Shown piece after piece: positions 42,154 to 51,586 of a stretch of DNA of 53,798 nucleotides (the first letter of the stretch is position 1; every line of letters starts with the position of its first letter). The stretch spans positions 1 through 53,798 of the forward strand of contig JAJZZH010000151.1 of NCBI GenBank assembly GCA_021797675.1, in the 5' to 3' direction. Source of the DNA: Bacillota bacterium (GTDB taxonomy: Bacteria; Bacillota; Sulfobacillia; Sulfobacillales; Sulfobacillaceae). Below the pieces are notes generated by a model. The model searched no databases, was not told the origin of the DNA, and saw nothing but the letters and a program-made list of their open reading frames with translations. A program made the translations under genes and the position numbers.

Positions 42154-43434
42154 TCAAGGTCGGATCCATCGATCGAGCTGAAGGCTCAGTTGGGAATTCC
42201 CCGTCACCTCTTCCGGCAAGAAAATTCTTCGCGCCGTCCGCTGGGTTTCTTGCGCCATGGCTCGAATCGGCTCGGAAATTTGTGACATCTCGGTTAACGC
42301 ACCCGATGCTTCGTCCCATAAAAACAGACCGTCTCCATGCACGCCTTTTTGTGCTCCCAAGTAGTAATCATAATAAACCGTACCGATTTCGTCGATGGTA
42401 CAGTAATACGCTGGGTCGAACCCAGCGCCCCGCACCAGGTCCTTGACCGCCGAGAGCCGCTCGTCGCTTAGCGGCGCGCCGAGTTCACGATATTTGGGTA
42501 GATGGCGATCCAGAAAGCGCCGGCTGAGATCGGCGAGCACGCCATCCGGGTGATCTCGCCAACCGTGCATCGCTGCCAGCAGGAGCGAGTCGTCGACGCC
42601 CAGATAATCCGCGACGCCGTAGTCGGCGGCAAGCAGCCGGTTTAGCGCCGAAAATGGCGAAATCTCCCGGGCCCCATCCTCAACCAGCGCTTTCGCCCGC
42701 GCGAGCAGGTTCTTGAGGAGCACTTCGGCGGCACGGCATACGGGATGAAAATACACCTGCCAGTACATAAAATACCGCGCCAGCAGGTATGCCTCCACGG
42801 TATGCTGCCCGCTTTGCCGGGCGACCAGGCGATCGTCTTTGGGGAGGAGAATCCGTACAATCCGCGGCAGATCGAATTTGCCGTAGTCGACCCCGGTCAT
42901 CACGGCGTCGCGCATCAGGTAATCCAAACGGTCGCCATCCAGTTGGCTCGACACCAACGATACGATGATCCGGCGCGGATAACGCTTGCCGAGGACATCG
43001 CCAACCTGGGCGGGAAAATCAGAAGCGACGCGCGCCAGCACTTGGTGCACTTCGGTCTCCGGATGACGGATGATTTGTTCCGACCACTCCTCGTGGCGGG
43101 TATTCAGCACCGATTCCAAGGCGTGCGAAAACGGCGCATGCCCAATGTCATGCAGGAGCCCGGCGGCATACGCCAGGCGCCGGTCCTCGGTGGGCCATCG
43201 GTAGCCGTTGCGCTCAAAATGGGATAGGACTTGGCGAATGACTTCATAAACCCCGAGCGAGTGGGCAAACCGGCTGTGTTCGCCGCCGGGATAGGTTAAA
43301 TACGCGGTTCCCAGTTGGCGGATGCGGCGCAGTCGTTGCATTTCGCGGGTGTTGAGCAAATCCCAGATCACCGGGTCATGGACGTAAATATACCCGTGCA
43401 CCGGGTCTTTGATCACTTTCTCCTGCTCGCGCAC
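42154..43434 (-). CDS. HD-domain phosphohydrolase (YwfO/dGTPase-like)
   Basis: HD-superfamily enzyme of 426 residues, close to YwfO and dNTP triphosphohydrolases. It starts VIKDPVHGYIYVHDPVIWDL. Metal-binding residues are in HSRFAHSLGVYEV, the LLHDIGHAPFSHALE motif (HD pair, about 93-107) and SSQLDGDRLDYLMRDAVMTG with the distal Asp. The GTG at 43434 follows AAGGAGG at six bases. Likely hydrolyses nucleotides; the exact substrate is not determined. It is separated from the glycosyltransferase by 68 bases. Confidence 0.92.
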   Translation of the reverse strand: MREQEKVIKDPVHGYIYVHDPVIWDLLNTREMQRLRRIRQLGTAYLTYPGGEHSRFAHSLGVYEVIRQVLSHFERNGYRWPTEDRRLAYAAGLLHDIGHAPFSHALESVLNTRHEEWSEQIIRHPETEVHQVLARVASDFPAQVGDVLGKRYPRRIIVSLVSSQLDGDRLDYLMRDAVMTGVDYGKFDLPRIVRILLPKDDRLVARQSGQHTVEAYLLARYFMYWQVYFHPVCRAAEVLLKNLLARAKALVEDGAREISPFSALNRLLAADYGVADYLGVDDSLLLAAMHGWRDHPDGVLADLSRRFLDRHLPKYRELGAPLSDERLSAVKDLVRGAGFDPAYYCTIDEIGTVYYDYYLGAQKGVHGDGLFLWDEASGALTEMSQISEPIRAMAQETQRTARRIFLPEEVTGNSQLSLQLDRWIRP

Positions 43435-43711
43435 CGCTGTCCTCCTTCGCTTGGCCCGACCATCCGGCTCTGTCCGCGATGTCCTCGGTCCTGCGATTAT
43501 CCTCCGCCCCGTCTAGCCTCTCGCCCGCCTCGGGCTCGAGATCAGGGGTCACGCCGCTAATAGCCAGCATCTGCTTAAGCAATTCTCACTTCGTCCGCCG
43601 ATTTCCTGCTGACCGGCCTGCGGCGCCAAAAGATTGCGCTCCCGGTCCGGGAGGTTCACCCGGCCAGCCGCCGCCACATACTATGACCCTGCAACGAAAG
43701 GAGCCACCAGG

Positions 43712-44959
43712 GTGGAGCCGATAAGAATTCCCGAATCGCCGGTTCGCTCCCCAGCGTCGGCCTTTTCCCGCAAGATGGCCTTTCTGTCCGTTATCGGGCC
43801 GGGTGTCTTGGGATTGGCCGCGGACAACGATGCCGGGGGCATTCTGTCGTACGTCGTCACCGGAGCCACGCGCCACCTGTTGTGGTTCATCCCGGCATTG
43901 CTGGTTATGGCGCCGGTGACCTATTTTATTCAAGAGTTGGCACTTCGGGTAGCCATTGCCACCGAAAAACCGTTTGTCACCCTGATCACCCAGCATTTCG
44001 GCCGCTGGCCAGCCCGTCTCAACGCAGGCGTGCTGCATGCGCTGAACCTGTTGACCCTAACCAGCGAATTCGTCGGCATGACGCTTTCCCTCTCCTGGCT
44101 GGGCATTCCCTGGCGGATCGGGTTGGGCGCGTCCTTGACCCTGGTTATCTTGGTCACCCGCCTGAGGGATTATCGCCGGGTCGAACGTCTCTTATTGCTC
44201 TGCGCCGGCCTCACCTTCGCCCTGGTGCCCGTCTGCCTGCTGCTCCATCCCTCGCCCGCGCGGTTGGCGCTGACTTTCGGTTCCCTCCTCCAACCCGGCG
44301 CCCAAACGCCTTTTCTGCTGCTTGCCCTCGCCGGCAACGCGGTGGCGCCTTGGATGATCTATTGGCAGCAGAGTGCCACCTGGGCAGACAGGACGGTGAC
44401 ACTCACCCGCGGACGCGCCGACATTCGCCTCGGGATCGCAGTACAAACGATCATGGCCATCCTAGCCCTCGCTATCGGCGCGCTGGCAGGCCCCGGCCCT
44501 CGGCCCCAGGCCGTGCCGATTATTGTCCTCACCCGGGTGGCCGGGCCCGCCGGCCGACTGTTATTCGCCGCCGCCCTATTTGACGCCGGGTTCATTGCCG
44601 CAGTTACCATAGGGCTCTCCTCGTCCTGGATGATTCGCGAGCTGATCACCGCCTCCGGGATAGCGGATCGCCAGCGCACCCCCACCGAGGGCAACACGGG
44701 ACGCATTCATCTCGCCACCCTGGGAGTATCCGCCGGACTCGTCGCTTTGCCGCATCTGGCGTCGGCCGCGGTCGCGCTCTGGGCCCAGGCCGCCAGCGGC
44801 CTCCTCATGCCGGTGAGCCTGTATTTTCTGGTTTGGGTTGCCATCCGCAATCGCCGCATGGGGGCAATGCGCATGCACCGGCGGCGCACGCTCTTGTTCA
44901 TCATCATTATCGCCGGCTTCGCCGCCCTCAGCCTGTGGACCGTCAGCGGAGCCGTTTGA
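43712..44959 (+). CDS. Nramp-related divalent metal transporter
   Basis: Membrane protein of 415 residues with about 11 helices. The unwound first helix reads GPGVLGLAADNDAGGILSYV, where classical Nramp proteins have DPGN. The sixth-helix motif reads LAGNAVAPWMIYWQQSA, lacking the MPH metal-coordinating Met. These changes define bacterial Nramp-related clades, including Mg2+ carriers (NRMT; family knowledge), so transport of Mn or Fe should not be assumed. The GTG at 43712 lies eight bases after AAAGGAG. Single gene, divergent from the HD hydrolase. Confidence 0.85.
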   Translation: MEPIRIPESPVRSPASAFSRKMAFLSVIGPGVLGLAADNDAGGILSYVVTGATRHLLWFIPALLVMAPVTYFIQELALRVAIATEKPFVTLITQHFGRWPARLNAGVLHALNLLTLTSEFVGMTLSLSWLGIPWRIGLGASLTLVILVTRLRDYRRVERLLLLCAGLTFALVPVCLLLHPSPARLALTFGSLLQPGAQTPFLLLALAGNAVAPWMIYWQQSATWADRTVTLTRGRADIRLGIAVQTIMAILALAIGALAGPGPRPQAVPIIVLTRVAGPAGRLLFAAALFDAGFIAAVTIGLSSSWMIRELITASGIADRQRTPTEGNTGRIHLATLGVSAGLVALPHLASAAVALWAQAASGLLMPVSLYFLVWVAIRNRRMGAMRMHRRRTLLFIIIIAGFAALSLWTVSGAV

Positions 44960-45036
44960 TTGCCCCCTGAGGCGTCTAGCGCAAGGGTAGCGCTTTCGTT
45001 ATGATATGGGCAGGATCGAAAACTGGAGGCTCATCC

Positions 45037-46443
45037 ATGCCAACGTTGACCGCAGTATGGGATTATTTGGCCCGTAATCATACGCGCCATGTGGAGGAAC
45101 TGGTGGACTTTCTTCGGATTCCCAGCATCTCCGCATTGCCCGCACATGCTCCCGACGTGCGGCGGGCGGCGGTTTGGCTTGCCGACCGACTCACCCAGGC
45201 CGGGCTCGCGATGGCCAGGGTCCACGAAACCGGCGGACATCCCGCCGTCACCGCCGAGTATGGAAACGATCCGGCCAAACCCACCGCCCTGGTCTACGGG
45301 CATTTTGACGTTCAGCCCATCGACCCCGAGGCCGCTTGGGTTCATCCGCCGTTTGCCCCCACCATCGTTGATGACGCGATCTACGCCCGCGGGGCGAGTG
45401 ATGACAAGGGCCAGGTCCTGATGCAGATCGCCGCGTTGGAGGCGTGGTTGAACACGGCCCACGAGGTACCCGTGAACGTGCGTATGCTGTTTGAGGGCGA
45501 AGAGGAGATCGGGAGTGTGCATCTGGAGGCGTTCATTCGCCGGCATGCCCGTGATCTCGACGGCGATTTCGCGGTGATCTCGGACACTCCCATGTTCGCC
45601 CGCGACGTCCCATCCATCTGTTACGGACTCCGGGGATTGGCCTCGCTGGACGTTACGGTGCACGGACCGTATCAAGATTTGCATTCGGGCGTCTACGGCG
45701 GGGCGGTGGCCAACCCCGCCCATGCGCTCGCGCATCTGATAGATTCCCTGCACGACTCTTACGGGCGGGTGGCCGTCGACCACTTTTACGACGGGGTGGC
45801 GGATCTCACGGAGGAGGAACGACGAGCGTTTTCGGAACTCCCCTTCGATGAGTCGGCCCTGGCTGAACAGTTGAAGGTGCCCCGCCTGGTGGGGGAAGAC
45901 GGATTTACCGCGCTTGAACGCACGTGGGTACGCCCCACGCTAGAAGTTAACGGGATGTGGTCCGGATTTATCGGGGAGGGGCGCAAGACGATTATTCCGG
46001 CAACCGCCCAGGCCAAGATCACATGCCGCCTGGTTCCTGGGCAACATCCGCAAGCGGTTCTGAGGGCGCTGGTCGACCACCTGCGCGCCTTTTGCCCGCC
46101 GGGCGTGGAATTGTCCGTGCAACCAGGCGAGGCAAGTCCGGCCACCCTCACGCCGCGTGACCATCCGGCGGTTATCGCGGCCACCCGGGCAACCTCCACG
46201 GTTTTCGGTCAGACACCGCGACACATCCGAATGGGAGGATCGATCCCGGTTGTGGTGACCTTGCAAGAGGTCTTAAAGATGCCTAGCGTGTTGTTGGGTT
46301 TCGCCCTGCCGGACGAAAACTTCCATGCGCCCAACGAACATTTTCACTTGTCTAATTTTGCCCGGGGAGCCCAAACGCTGGCGGCCTTTTGGGCCGAAAT
46401 CAGCGACGCGGATGTGATGGGGTATAGGGGGAACGCCTCGTGA
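45037..46443 (+). CDS. M20 family dipeptidase
   Basis: Zinc peptidase of 468 residues. The metal ligands are in LVYGHFDVQPIDPEAAW (His and catalytic Asp, about 90-106), ARGASDDKGQVLMQI (bridging Asp), EGEEEIGSVHLEAF (Glu-Glu) and DFAVISDTPM, with a late His in APNEHFHLSNF. A lid/dimerisation domain occupies roughly 200-350. It resembles the dipeptidase/CNDP group rather than ArgE. The ATG at 45037 follows GGAGG at seven bases. Its end overlaps the cysE start by four bases, so the two are co-translated; a Cys-containing dipeptide substrate is possible (inference). Confidence 0.92.
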   Translation: MPTLTAVWDYLARNHTRHVEELVDFLRIPSISALPAHAPDVRRAAVWLADRLTQAGLAMARVHETGGHPAVTAEYGNDPAKPTALVYGHFDVQPIDPEAAWVHPPFAPTIVDDAIYARGASDDKGQVLMQIAALEAWLNTAHEVPVNVRMLFEGEEEIGSVHLEAFIRRHARDLDGDFAVISDTPMFARDVPSICYGLRGLASLDVTVHGPYQDLHSGVYGGAVANPAHALAHLIDSLHDSYGRVAVDHFYDGVADLTEEERRAFSELPFDESALAEQLKVPRLVGEDGFTALERTWVRPTLEVNGMWSGFIGEGRKTIIPATAQAKITCRLVPGQHPQAVLRALVDHLRAFCPPGVELSVQPGEASPATLTPRDHPAVIAATRATSTVFGQTPRHIRMGGSIPVVVTLQEVLKMPSVLLGFALPDENFHAPNEHFHLSNFARGAQTLAAFWAEISDADVMGYRGNAS

Positions 46444-47363
46444 ACAGCCAGCCCGCAACGTTTTCAATTCCTAACTTGACGCGAATTGCGCGTCAACTGG
46501 ACTTAGCTCCGCCGGAACCGAAAACGGTGACCATGGAAAACACGTCGATTCGGCAAGGCAGCCGGGAACTGTTGGCTTACTTGGAGAGTGCGCTGTTCCC
46601 CTATCAACATCCCTGGGCAAGCGGGCAAGACGCTTCTTCGGGGCCCGGCCGCGTGGAACTTTTGGGCTCAATCGGATGGCAAGCCGCCCATCTGGTCCAT
46701 CGCACCACCGCCCACGAATGCCCACTGCTGTTTAAATCGCAAGACTGCCCGGAAATGGAGCGTGCTCTCGGCATCTCCATGCAACTGGTGGACAGCTTGC
46801 CTGCAATTCAAGCGATGCTAGAGGAAGATGCGGAATCCGCCTATCAAGGCGACCCTGCCGCCCAAAGCCGGCAGGAGGTCATTTTTACCTATCCGGGCTT
46901 TTACGCGGTGATGGTGTACCGCCTGGCGCACGTGCTTTATCTGCATCGTGCAACGCTGTTGGCCCGAGCCATGACGGAAATCGCCCATCAAGACACGGGC
47001 ATTGACATCCACCCCGGCGCCCTCATCGGTCGTCATTTTTTCATTGACCATGGAACGGGGGTGGTCGTTGGGGAAACCGCCATCATCGGCTCACGGGTAA
47101 CCCTGTACCAAGGGGTCACCCTGGGCGCGGCCAATTTTCCGCGGGACGCATCGGGAGCGATTGTTCGCGGAGAAAAACGGCATCCCACCCTAGAGGACGA
47201 CGTCGTCGTGTATTCGGGGGCGACCATTCTAGGGGGCTCGACCGTGATTGGCCGCGGCAGCGTGATTGGCGGGAACGTGTGGCTCACCGAGAGTGTGCCT
47301 CCCGGCACCAAAGTAATCGCCGAACCCAAAGTCTGGCTGAAAACCGCCGCCGACCCGTTATGA
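46440..47363 (+). CDS. cysE: Serine O-acetyltransferase
   Basis: Enzyme of 307 residues making O-acetylserine for cysteine synthesis. The C-terminal left-handed beta-helix shows hexapeptide repeats from DIHPGALIGRHFFIDHGTGV through VVGETAIIGSRVTLYQGVTLG to GRGSVIGGNVWLTE. The catalytic His is in FIDHGTG. The long alpha-helical N-terminus (about 180 residues) is of the EpsC/plant-like type. The GTG start overlaps the M20 peptidase stop. Works with CysK encoded at 18.9 kb. Confidence 0.9.
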   Translation: MNSQPATFSIPNLTRIARQLDLAPPEPKTVTMENTSIRQGSRELLAYLESALFPYQHPWASGQDASSGPGRVELLGSIGWQAAHLVHRTTAHECPLLFKSQDCPEMERALGISMQLVDSLPAIQAMLEEDAESAYQGDPAAQSRQEVIFTYPGFYAVMVYRLAHVLYLHRATLLARAMTEIAHQDTGIDIHPGALIGRHFFIDHGTGVVVGETAIIGSRVTLYQGVTLGAANFPRDASGAIVRGEKRHPTLEDDVVVYSGATILGGSTVIGRGSVIGGNVWLTESVPPGTKVIAEPKVWLKTAADPL

Positions 47364-47426
47364 CAGACCTTCGGGCCGATCAGCGGATACGGAACCCATC
47401 CTTCGCAGAGAGGCAGTGAGCAGTCT

Positions 47427-47879
47427 ATGCAGTATATTCACGATAATAAACCGCCCGTACCCTCCGGCAACACCAGTCTGTTTGTCGACTTGGTGTTCTG
47501 GCATCCCCGGGAGCCTGACACCAAGGCGCTCATCCTGTTCCTGCAGACCTACCATCTCGGTGAACGTTCGCAGACGGTAGAATGGATGCACAAGTTCACC
47601 GTCCGCCTGAGCACGTGGAAAGGGCGCTATTTTTACTTCCTTACACCCGAACAATGGCAAGAGGCCGCGGCCGACATCATTCAGTTCATCGAAGCGGTTG
47701 ACGGCGTCTATCATTGCAAGAAGATCGAATATGACACGCGGGCATTTTCCGTGGGCCTAGCCCAAAAAGTCCGTCACGAGGCCAAGCCGGTCAGCGCCAT
47801 CGTCGACGCCGAGCCGGTCAAGAACCACCCGGTATGGTGGACTTTGAAGACTTCCGCGTCCAGATCGGGAGTGCATTGA
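47427..47879 (+). CDS. Uncharacterised protein, 150 residues
   Basis: I do not recognise the family. It is a soluble protein with alternating hydrophobic strands and helices (SLFVDLVFWHPREPD, ALILFLQTYHLGERSQTVEW, KFTVRLSTWKGRYFYFL, AAADIIQFIEAVDGVYHC). No signal, metal motif or repeat is seen. It follows cysE by 63 bases on the same strand and is probably in the same transcript. The ribosome binding site (GAGAGG) is somewhat distant from the ATG. Function unknown. Confidence 0.6.
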   Translation: MQYIHDNKPPVPSGNTSLFVDLVFWHPREPDTKALILFLQTYHLGERSQTVEWMHKFTVRLSTWKGRYFYFLTPEQWQEAAADIIQFIEAVDGVYHCKKIEYDTRAFSVGLAQKVRHEAKPVSAIVDAEPVKNHPVWWTLKTSASRSGVH

Positions 47880-48000
47880 GCCCAATGCCCGCGCATTGCG
47901 CTTCTTAGCCGATAGCCAAGCAGGGGTCAAGCCGGCGGCGGCCTCGTGGCCGCCCGCAGGGCTTTGCTTTCGTTCCTGCAGATAGAACAAGCCGCGAGCG

Positions 48001-48370
48001 TGGACATTCTCCCCTGAGGCTAAAACCCGGGGCCTTCATCCGGAGACCAGTGTTCCGAGCTGCGCAAAACGCACCTTAGCGTATGGTCGGAACGGCGGGC
48101 ATAGACGGCGCCCTCGATCGGCCGCACAGCCGGTTCATTGCGGATCGCACGGCCTTGCTCCCACGAGGTGTCATCCCAGATCGTGCGCCGCCAGGCCTAG
48201 TCTTGGCGGACCTCGCAACCGGGGGTCCTCCCCAGCAAACGAGCGCCCTCATCACCGAATCACCTCGGGGGTTTCTATCGGAAAGGTTGTAGCATCCAGG
48301 AAATGAGGATGTGTGGTTTCCGAAGAAGGGCGGATAAAAAACCCCCACGGACTTTAGCCGTGGGAGCTTG
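48001..48370. mobile_element. IS200/IS605-type relic bounded by end hairpins
   Basis: The left boundary resembles a common IS200/IS605 end, CCCCTGAGGCTAAAACCC then GGGG (stem-loop 48011-48032). The right boundary has the hairpin CCCACGG / CCGTGGG. Between them about 300 bases contain no intact tnpA or tnpB. It may be a small passive derivative mobilised by a full-length relative, or a 3' remnant with its guide RNA region (inference). Confidence 0.45.
48342..48364 (-). terminator. Intrinsic terminator on the minus strand
   Basis: Stem CCCACGG / CCGTGGG with a 7-base loop. On the minus strand it is followed by GG and TTTTTT, a classical Rho-independent shape. It doubles as the end hairpin of the relic. 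Confidence 0.6.
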
Positions 48371-48988
48371 AGCTAACAGCCGGTTTCGCGCTTCGGCCGT
48401 CTTTCTGGCTGATCGACGGGACACTGCAGACTTGCGCCATTGCTCTGCGGATCAACTGACGGAACGGACCCTCAATGGAGATCGCGGCGCCGCCCAACCC
48501 TTGATGACGTCCGACGAGCAGACGGGTGATCGCCAACCCGTACCAAAAGTCCGCATCCACCACCATCGACATCACCACGATACCCCAAATTTTGCGGAAG
48601 GCAGGGCCGGAGCGGTCTGAAGTTGCACCCGGAGGAGATCGCCGAAGACGTTGGAGGTCCACGGCTTTCCGTGCAGCGGTCCGCGAGCGAGGTCAGGCGG
48701 CAGGAGAGTTCATCGACCCCTCCCCGGCCAGGACAAGTTCTTCGCGTTCGGCGTCCCGCCTCCGCAAAACCGCCGCCCCGATAACAATAGAGTAGAGAAA
48801 ATCTGTCGAAATATGTTAAGCTTCCCATAACCCCCTCAAGTTTTCCATGCCACCATATGGGGATTTGATGGATGAGGTTAGGGGCCGGGGGCCGGACGGC
48901 AGAAATCATCAGTTCGATGGTGATCCGGTGCCAGGTGGAGAACGAACGAAACGATGCGGGCTAGGGCAGCCTCGAAAGGAGTTTTGGG
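48371..48988. other. Gene-poor region upstream of the glycoside hydrolase
   Basis: About 620 bases with no convincing gene. A minus-strand frame at 48354-48662 is open but lacks recognisable sequence. An AT-rich stretch at 48785-48840 probably contains the promoter of the hydrolase, but I could not fix the boxes. Confidence 0.35.
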
Positions 48989-51586
48989 TTGGTGCCAAGA
49001 AAACATCCCTATCCATGGCTGGTTGGTCGCTTCCGCCGCTGGCTGGCGCTGTTGCTCACTGCCTGCCTCATCTTACCGACCTTTGTCTGGGGTTTTCCGG
49101 TGGATGCCTCGTCGACTCCGGCCGTGATTACCCGCCACTTCCAACATGATCATCTGCAGCCGCTGGTTCCGGTGGCCGGGCGCTGGTCGGTCGGCAACGG
49201 TGTCCTCTCGGCGGACAATTTTAACCTCAATGCGCCCTTGCCCAAGCAGTTTGCGTACGTCAACACGCATATGCGTAATGAAGTGGTCCTGGCAGAAACC
49301 ACCATCGTTGCCACTCCAGGAACCAACAACTGGCGGGTCGGAATTTTTGCCCACGGTACGGGCCAGGGCGGCAATTCGCAAAAATGGGCCCTGATTCTTC
49401 GCGGCGGCCACCTGTCCCTGTTGGATGAGAACACCGCCTGGATTGCGCAGATACCCTTTACCAGCAGTCCCGGACAGACTTATTTCATGGAGCTGGCGGT
49501 AAATGGTACGACAGTCGACGGCCGAGTCTGGCAGGCAAACCAGGCCGAACCCACGGGATGGACGATTACGGGGAAATTCCCGCCCAATGCGGCCCAGTAC
49601 GGAACCGCTGCGGGCCTGTATGTGGCCAATGCAGATGCCAATTTTTCCTCGTTTCAAGTGCGCGTGGCCCCACCCGTATTGCGGGTCACGCCCAAAGCAC
49701 CGGGCGCCATTTTTCAACAGGGTGACCCCGCCGGATATGTGGCCGCCCTGACCAACAGTTCAAACCGAGGAGCTTCCTATCGCATCGCCTATACGGTCAA
49801 CAACTTGGCGGGCAACGTGGTGGAAACCGCGAGCGTGCCGGCCAACGTCCCGCCGCTGGGGGTCACCAACCTGAGTATCCCCGTTCCGTTGCCCCGCCTG
49901 GGTTACTACACGATCGCGTTTGAACTGACCGCGGTCGATGGCTTCCCGTTGGAAACCTTGCCCGTCAGCACCCTGTCCTCCGTCCCGCCGCCTACCCAAG
50001 AGTCCTCCCTGCAAAACCCGGTGGGAATGAACGGCAATCTTACGTTCAACGCGACCTACGGCACGACCTCGCAAGTCGCCTCCGCGTTTACTGCCTTGGC
50101 CCAGCAAGGCATCGGCTGGTACCGCCTTAATCTGAACGCCAAGTCCCTGGCTATCCACGCCAGCGATCCTAATTGGCAGGCGACCGACCGCATCGTGAAA
50201 GCGGCGCGAGGTCAGCATATCCAGCTTCTGGGTCTGCTGACCGGATGGCCAACGGGCGTCGACCCGTTTGGGGCCCATCCCACCACAACCTTCACCCAGG
50301 CCCTGAAAACGTATCTCGCCTATGTACGCCGCGTGGTCAACCGATACCGCCCGGGGGGATTTTTGCCCCGCAGCAACGGGTGGACAAGTTACGGGATCTC
50401 CACCTGGGAAATCTGGAATGAACCGGTGACGCCTCAATTTTGGGGCGGCACCGCCGCCGAATACCATACCCTGGCCCAGGCCACGGCCGAGACCATTCGG
50501 TCGGTCGAACCGCACGCGACGATTCTGGCCTATGCCGATCAACCGGCAACGCTGGTTAATGCAGCGCCGCCAGGATTGTTTTCGGGGCTGTCGGTCCATT
50601 ATTATCCGGGCGCGCAGCCGCCGGATAATCCCACCTTTAGCGTTTATGGCATGGTGAAACAGGATCTCAACTGGACCAGCCAATTGGGGGGCAGTCTTTG
50701 GATTACCGAGGCGGGTTGGTCTACCCAGCGCGTGAGTCCCACTGCCGAGGCCACCAACTGGGTTGAAACCGTGCTCGACGGGCTGACCGCTGGAGCCTCC
50801 CACGTCATGCTGTTTACCCAAGTCTATCCCGGTTCGGGATTTAGCGAAGAGTACTCGAATTTGACTCCCAAGATTGCTTACCCCGTCCTGGCCGAGCTCA
50901 ATCATCGCTTGGTCGGATTTCACCCCATTGGCCGGCTCAATCTGGGTTCGTCGTTGATTGCCGACGCGTTTAGCAACGGGGGCGACACGTTAGTCGCTTT
51001 GTGGAGTCCGACCCAGTCCGGTAGCCTTACCTTGCCCTCGTCAGCTACCCCCGTGATCGCCTATGGCTGGATGGGCAACCCGATTAATCCCAATGGCCAC
51101 CGCCTCACCGTACCGATTGGGTCAACCCCCGTCTATCTCGACTTCTATGACACCAATCCCCAGACCGCGACGGGACTTTTGCACTTGGCGCAGGAAAGCA
51201 ACATTCCACCCTTTTCCTTGACGATGAGCTCCCAACCGCAGGCTTCGGCTATGCCGGCAGTTACGGTTACGGTCACCAATGTGGCCAACCGGCCCGAAGG
51301 CGGGACGCTCACGCTGACCTTGCCCAGCGGTTGGAGCGGTGTGCCTCAAGCCTCGACGACGGCTGCAGCAACCTACGCTCCGGCACTGCCGATTGGTCCG
51401 ATTCCCGTCGGCGGTCAATTCAGCGCGGTCTTCGACTTGAGTGCGCCTTACGTTCCTAAGCGCTTCAAGGTGATTGCCACCATGACGAGTTCAAACGGCG
51501 CCCCGTCGGTGAGTGTCCCCCAAACCCTCTCCAACGTTGCTCCGGGTAGCCAACCGGCCCTGATCAGACGGCACCGCCGCCAGTAG
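48989..51586 (+). CDS. Secreted clan-A glycoside hydrolase (GH39-like)
   Basis: Exported protein of 865 residues. A Sec signal covers about residues 1-40 (RRWLALLLTACLILPTFVWG). Next comes a beta-sandwich domain (about 45-240, concanavalin-like), a linker/Ig-like region to about 340, and a TIM-barrel (about 350-640). The acid/base Glu lies in STWEIWNEPVTP (about 477) and the nucleophile Glu in LWITEAGWST (about 574). A C-terminal Ig-like domain ends in a basic tail, RRHRRQ. The barrel resembles GH39 and related xylosidase or glucosidase families; the substrate is not certain. The start is TTG 48989 or GTG 48992, both after AAAGGAG. A monocistronic gene, probably cell-associated or secreted. 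Confidence 0.85.
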   Translation: MVPRKHPYPWLVGRFRRWLALLLTACLILPTFVWGFPVDASSTPAVITRHFQHDHLQPLVPVAGRWSVGNGVLSADNFNLNAPLPKQFAYVNTHMRNEVVLAETTIVATPGTNNWRVGIFAHGTGQGGNSQKWALILRGGHLSLLDENTAWIAQIPFTSSPGQTYFMELAVNGTTVDGRVWQANQAEPTGWTITGKFPPNAAQYGTAAGLYVANADANFSSFQVRVAPPVLRVTPKAPGAIFQQGDPAGYVAALTNSSNRGASYRIAYTVNNLAGNVVETASVPANVPPLGVTNLSIPVPLPRLGYYTIAFELTAVDGFPLETLPVSTLSSVPPPTQESSLQNPVGMNGNLTFNATYGTTSQVASAFTALAQQGIGWYRLNLNAKSLAIHASDPNWQATDRIVKAARGQHIQLLGLLTGWPTGVDPFGAHPTTTFTQALKTYLAYVRRVVNRYRPGGFLPRSNGWTSYGISTWEIWNEPVTPQFWGGTAAEYHTLAQATAETIRSVEPHATILAYADQPATLVNAAPPGLFSGLSVHYYPGAQPPDNPTFSVYGMVKQDLNWTSQLGGSLWITEAGWSTQRVSPTAEATNWVETVLDGLTAGASHVMLFTQVYPGSGFSEEYSNLTPKIAYPVLAELNHRLVGFHPIGRLNLGSSLIADAFSNGGDTLVALWSPTQSGSLTLPSSATPVIAYGWMGNPINPNGHRLTVPIGSTPVYLDFYDTNPQTATGLLHLAQESNIPPFSLTMSSQPQASAMPAVTVTVTNVANRPEGGTLTLTLPSGWSGVPQASTTAAATYAPALPIGPIPVGGQFSAVFDLSAPYVPKRFKVIATMTSSNGAPSVSVPQTLSNVAPGSQPALIRRHRRQ

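Noticed and set aside
49760-50923. 387-codon minus-strand frame opposite the secreted hydrolase
   Set aside because: Shadow of the hydrolase coding strand with Gly/Arg bias and no start site.
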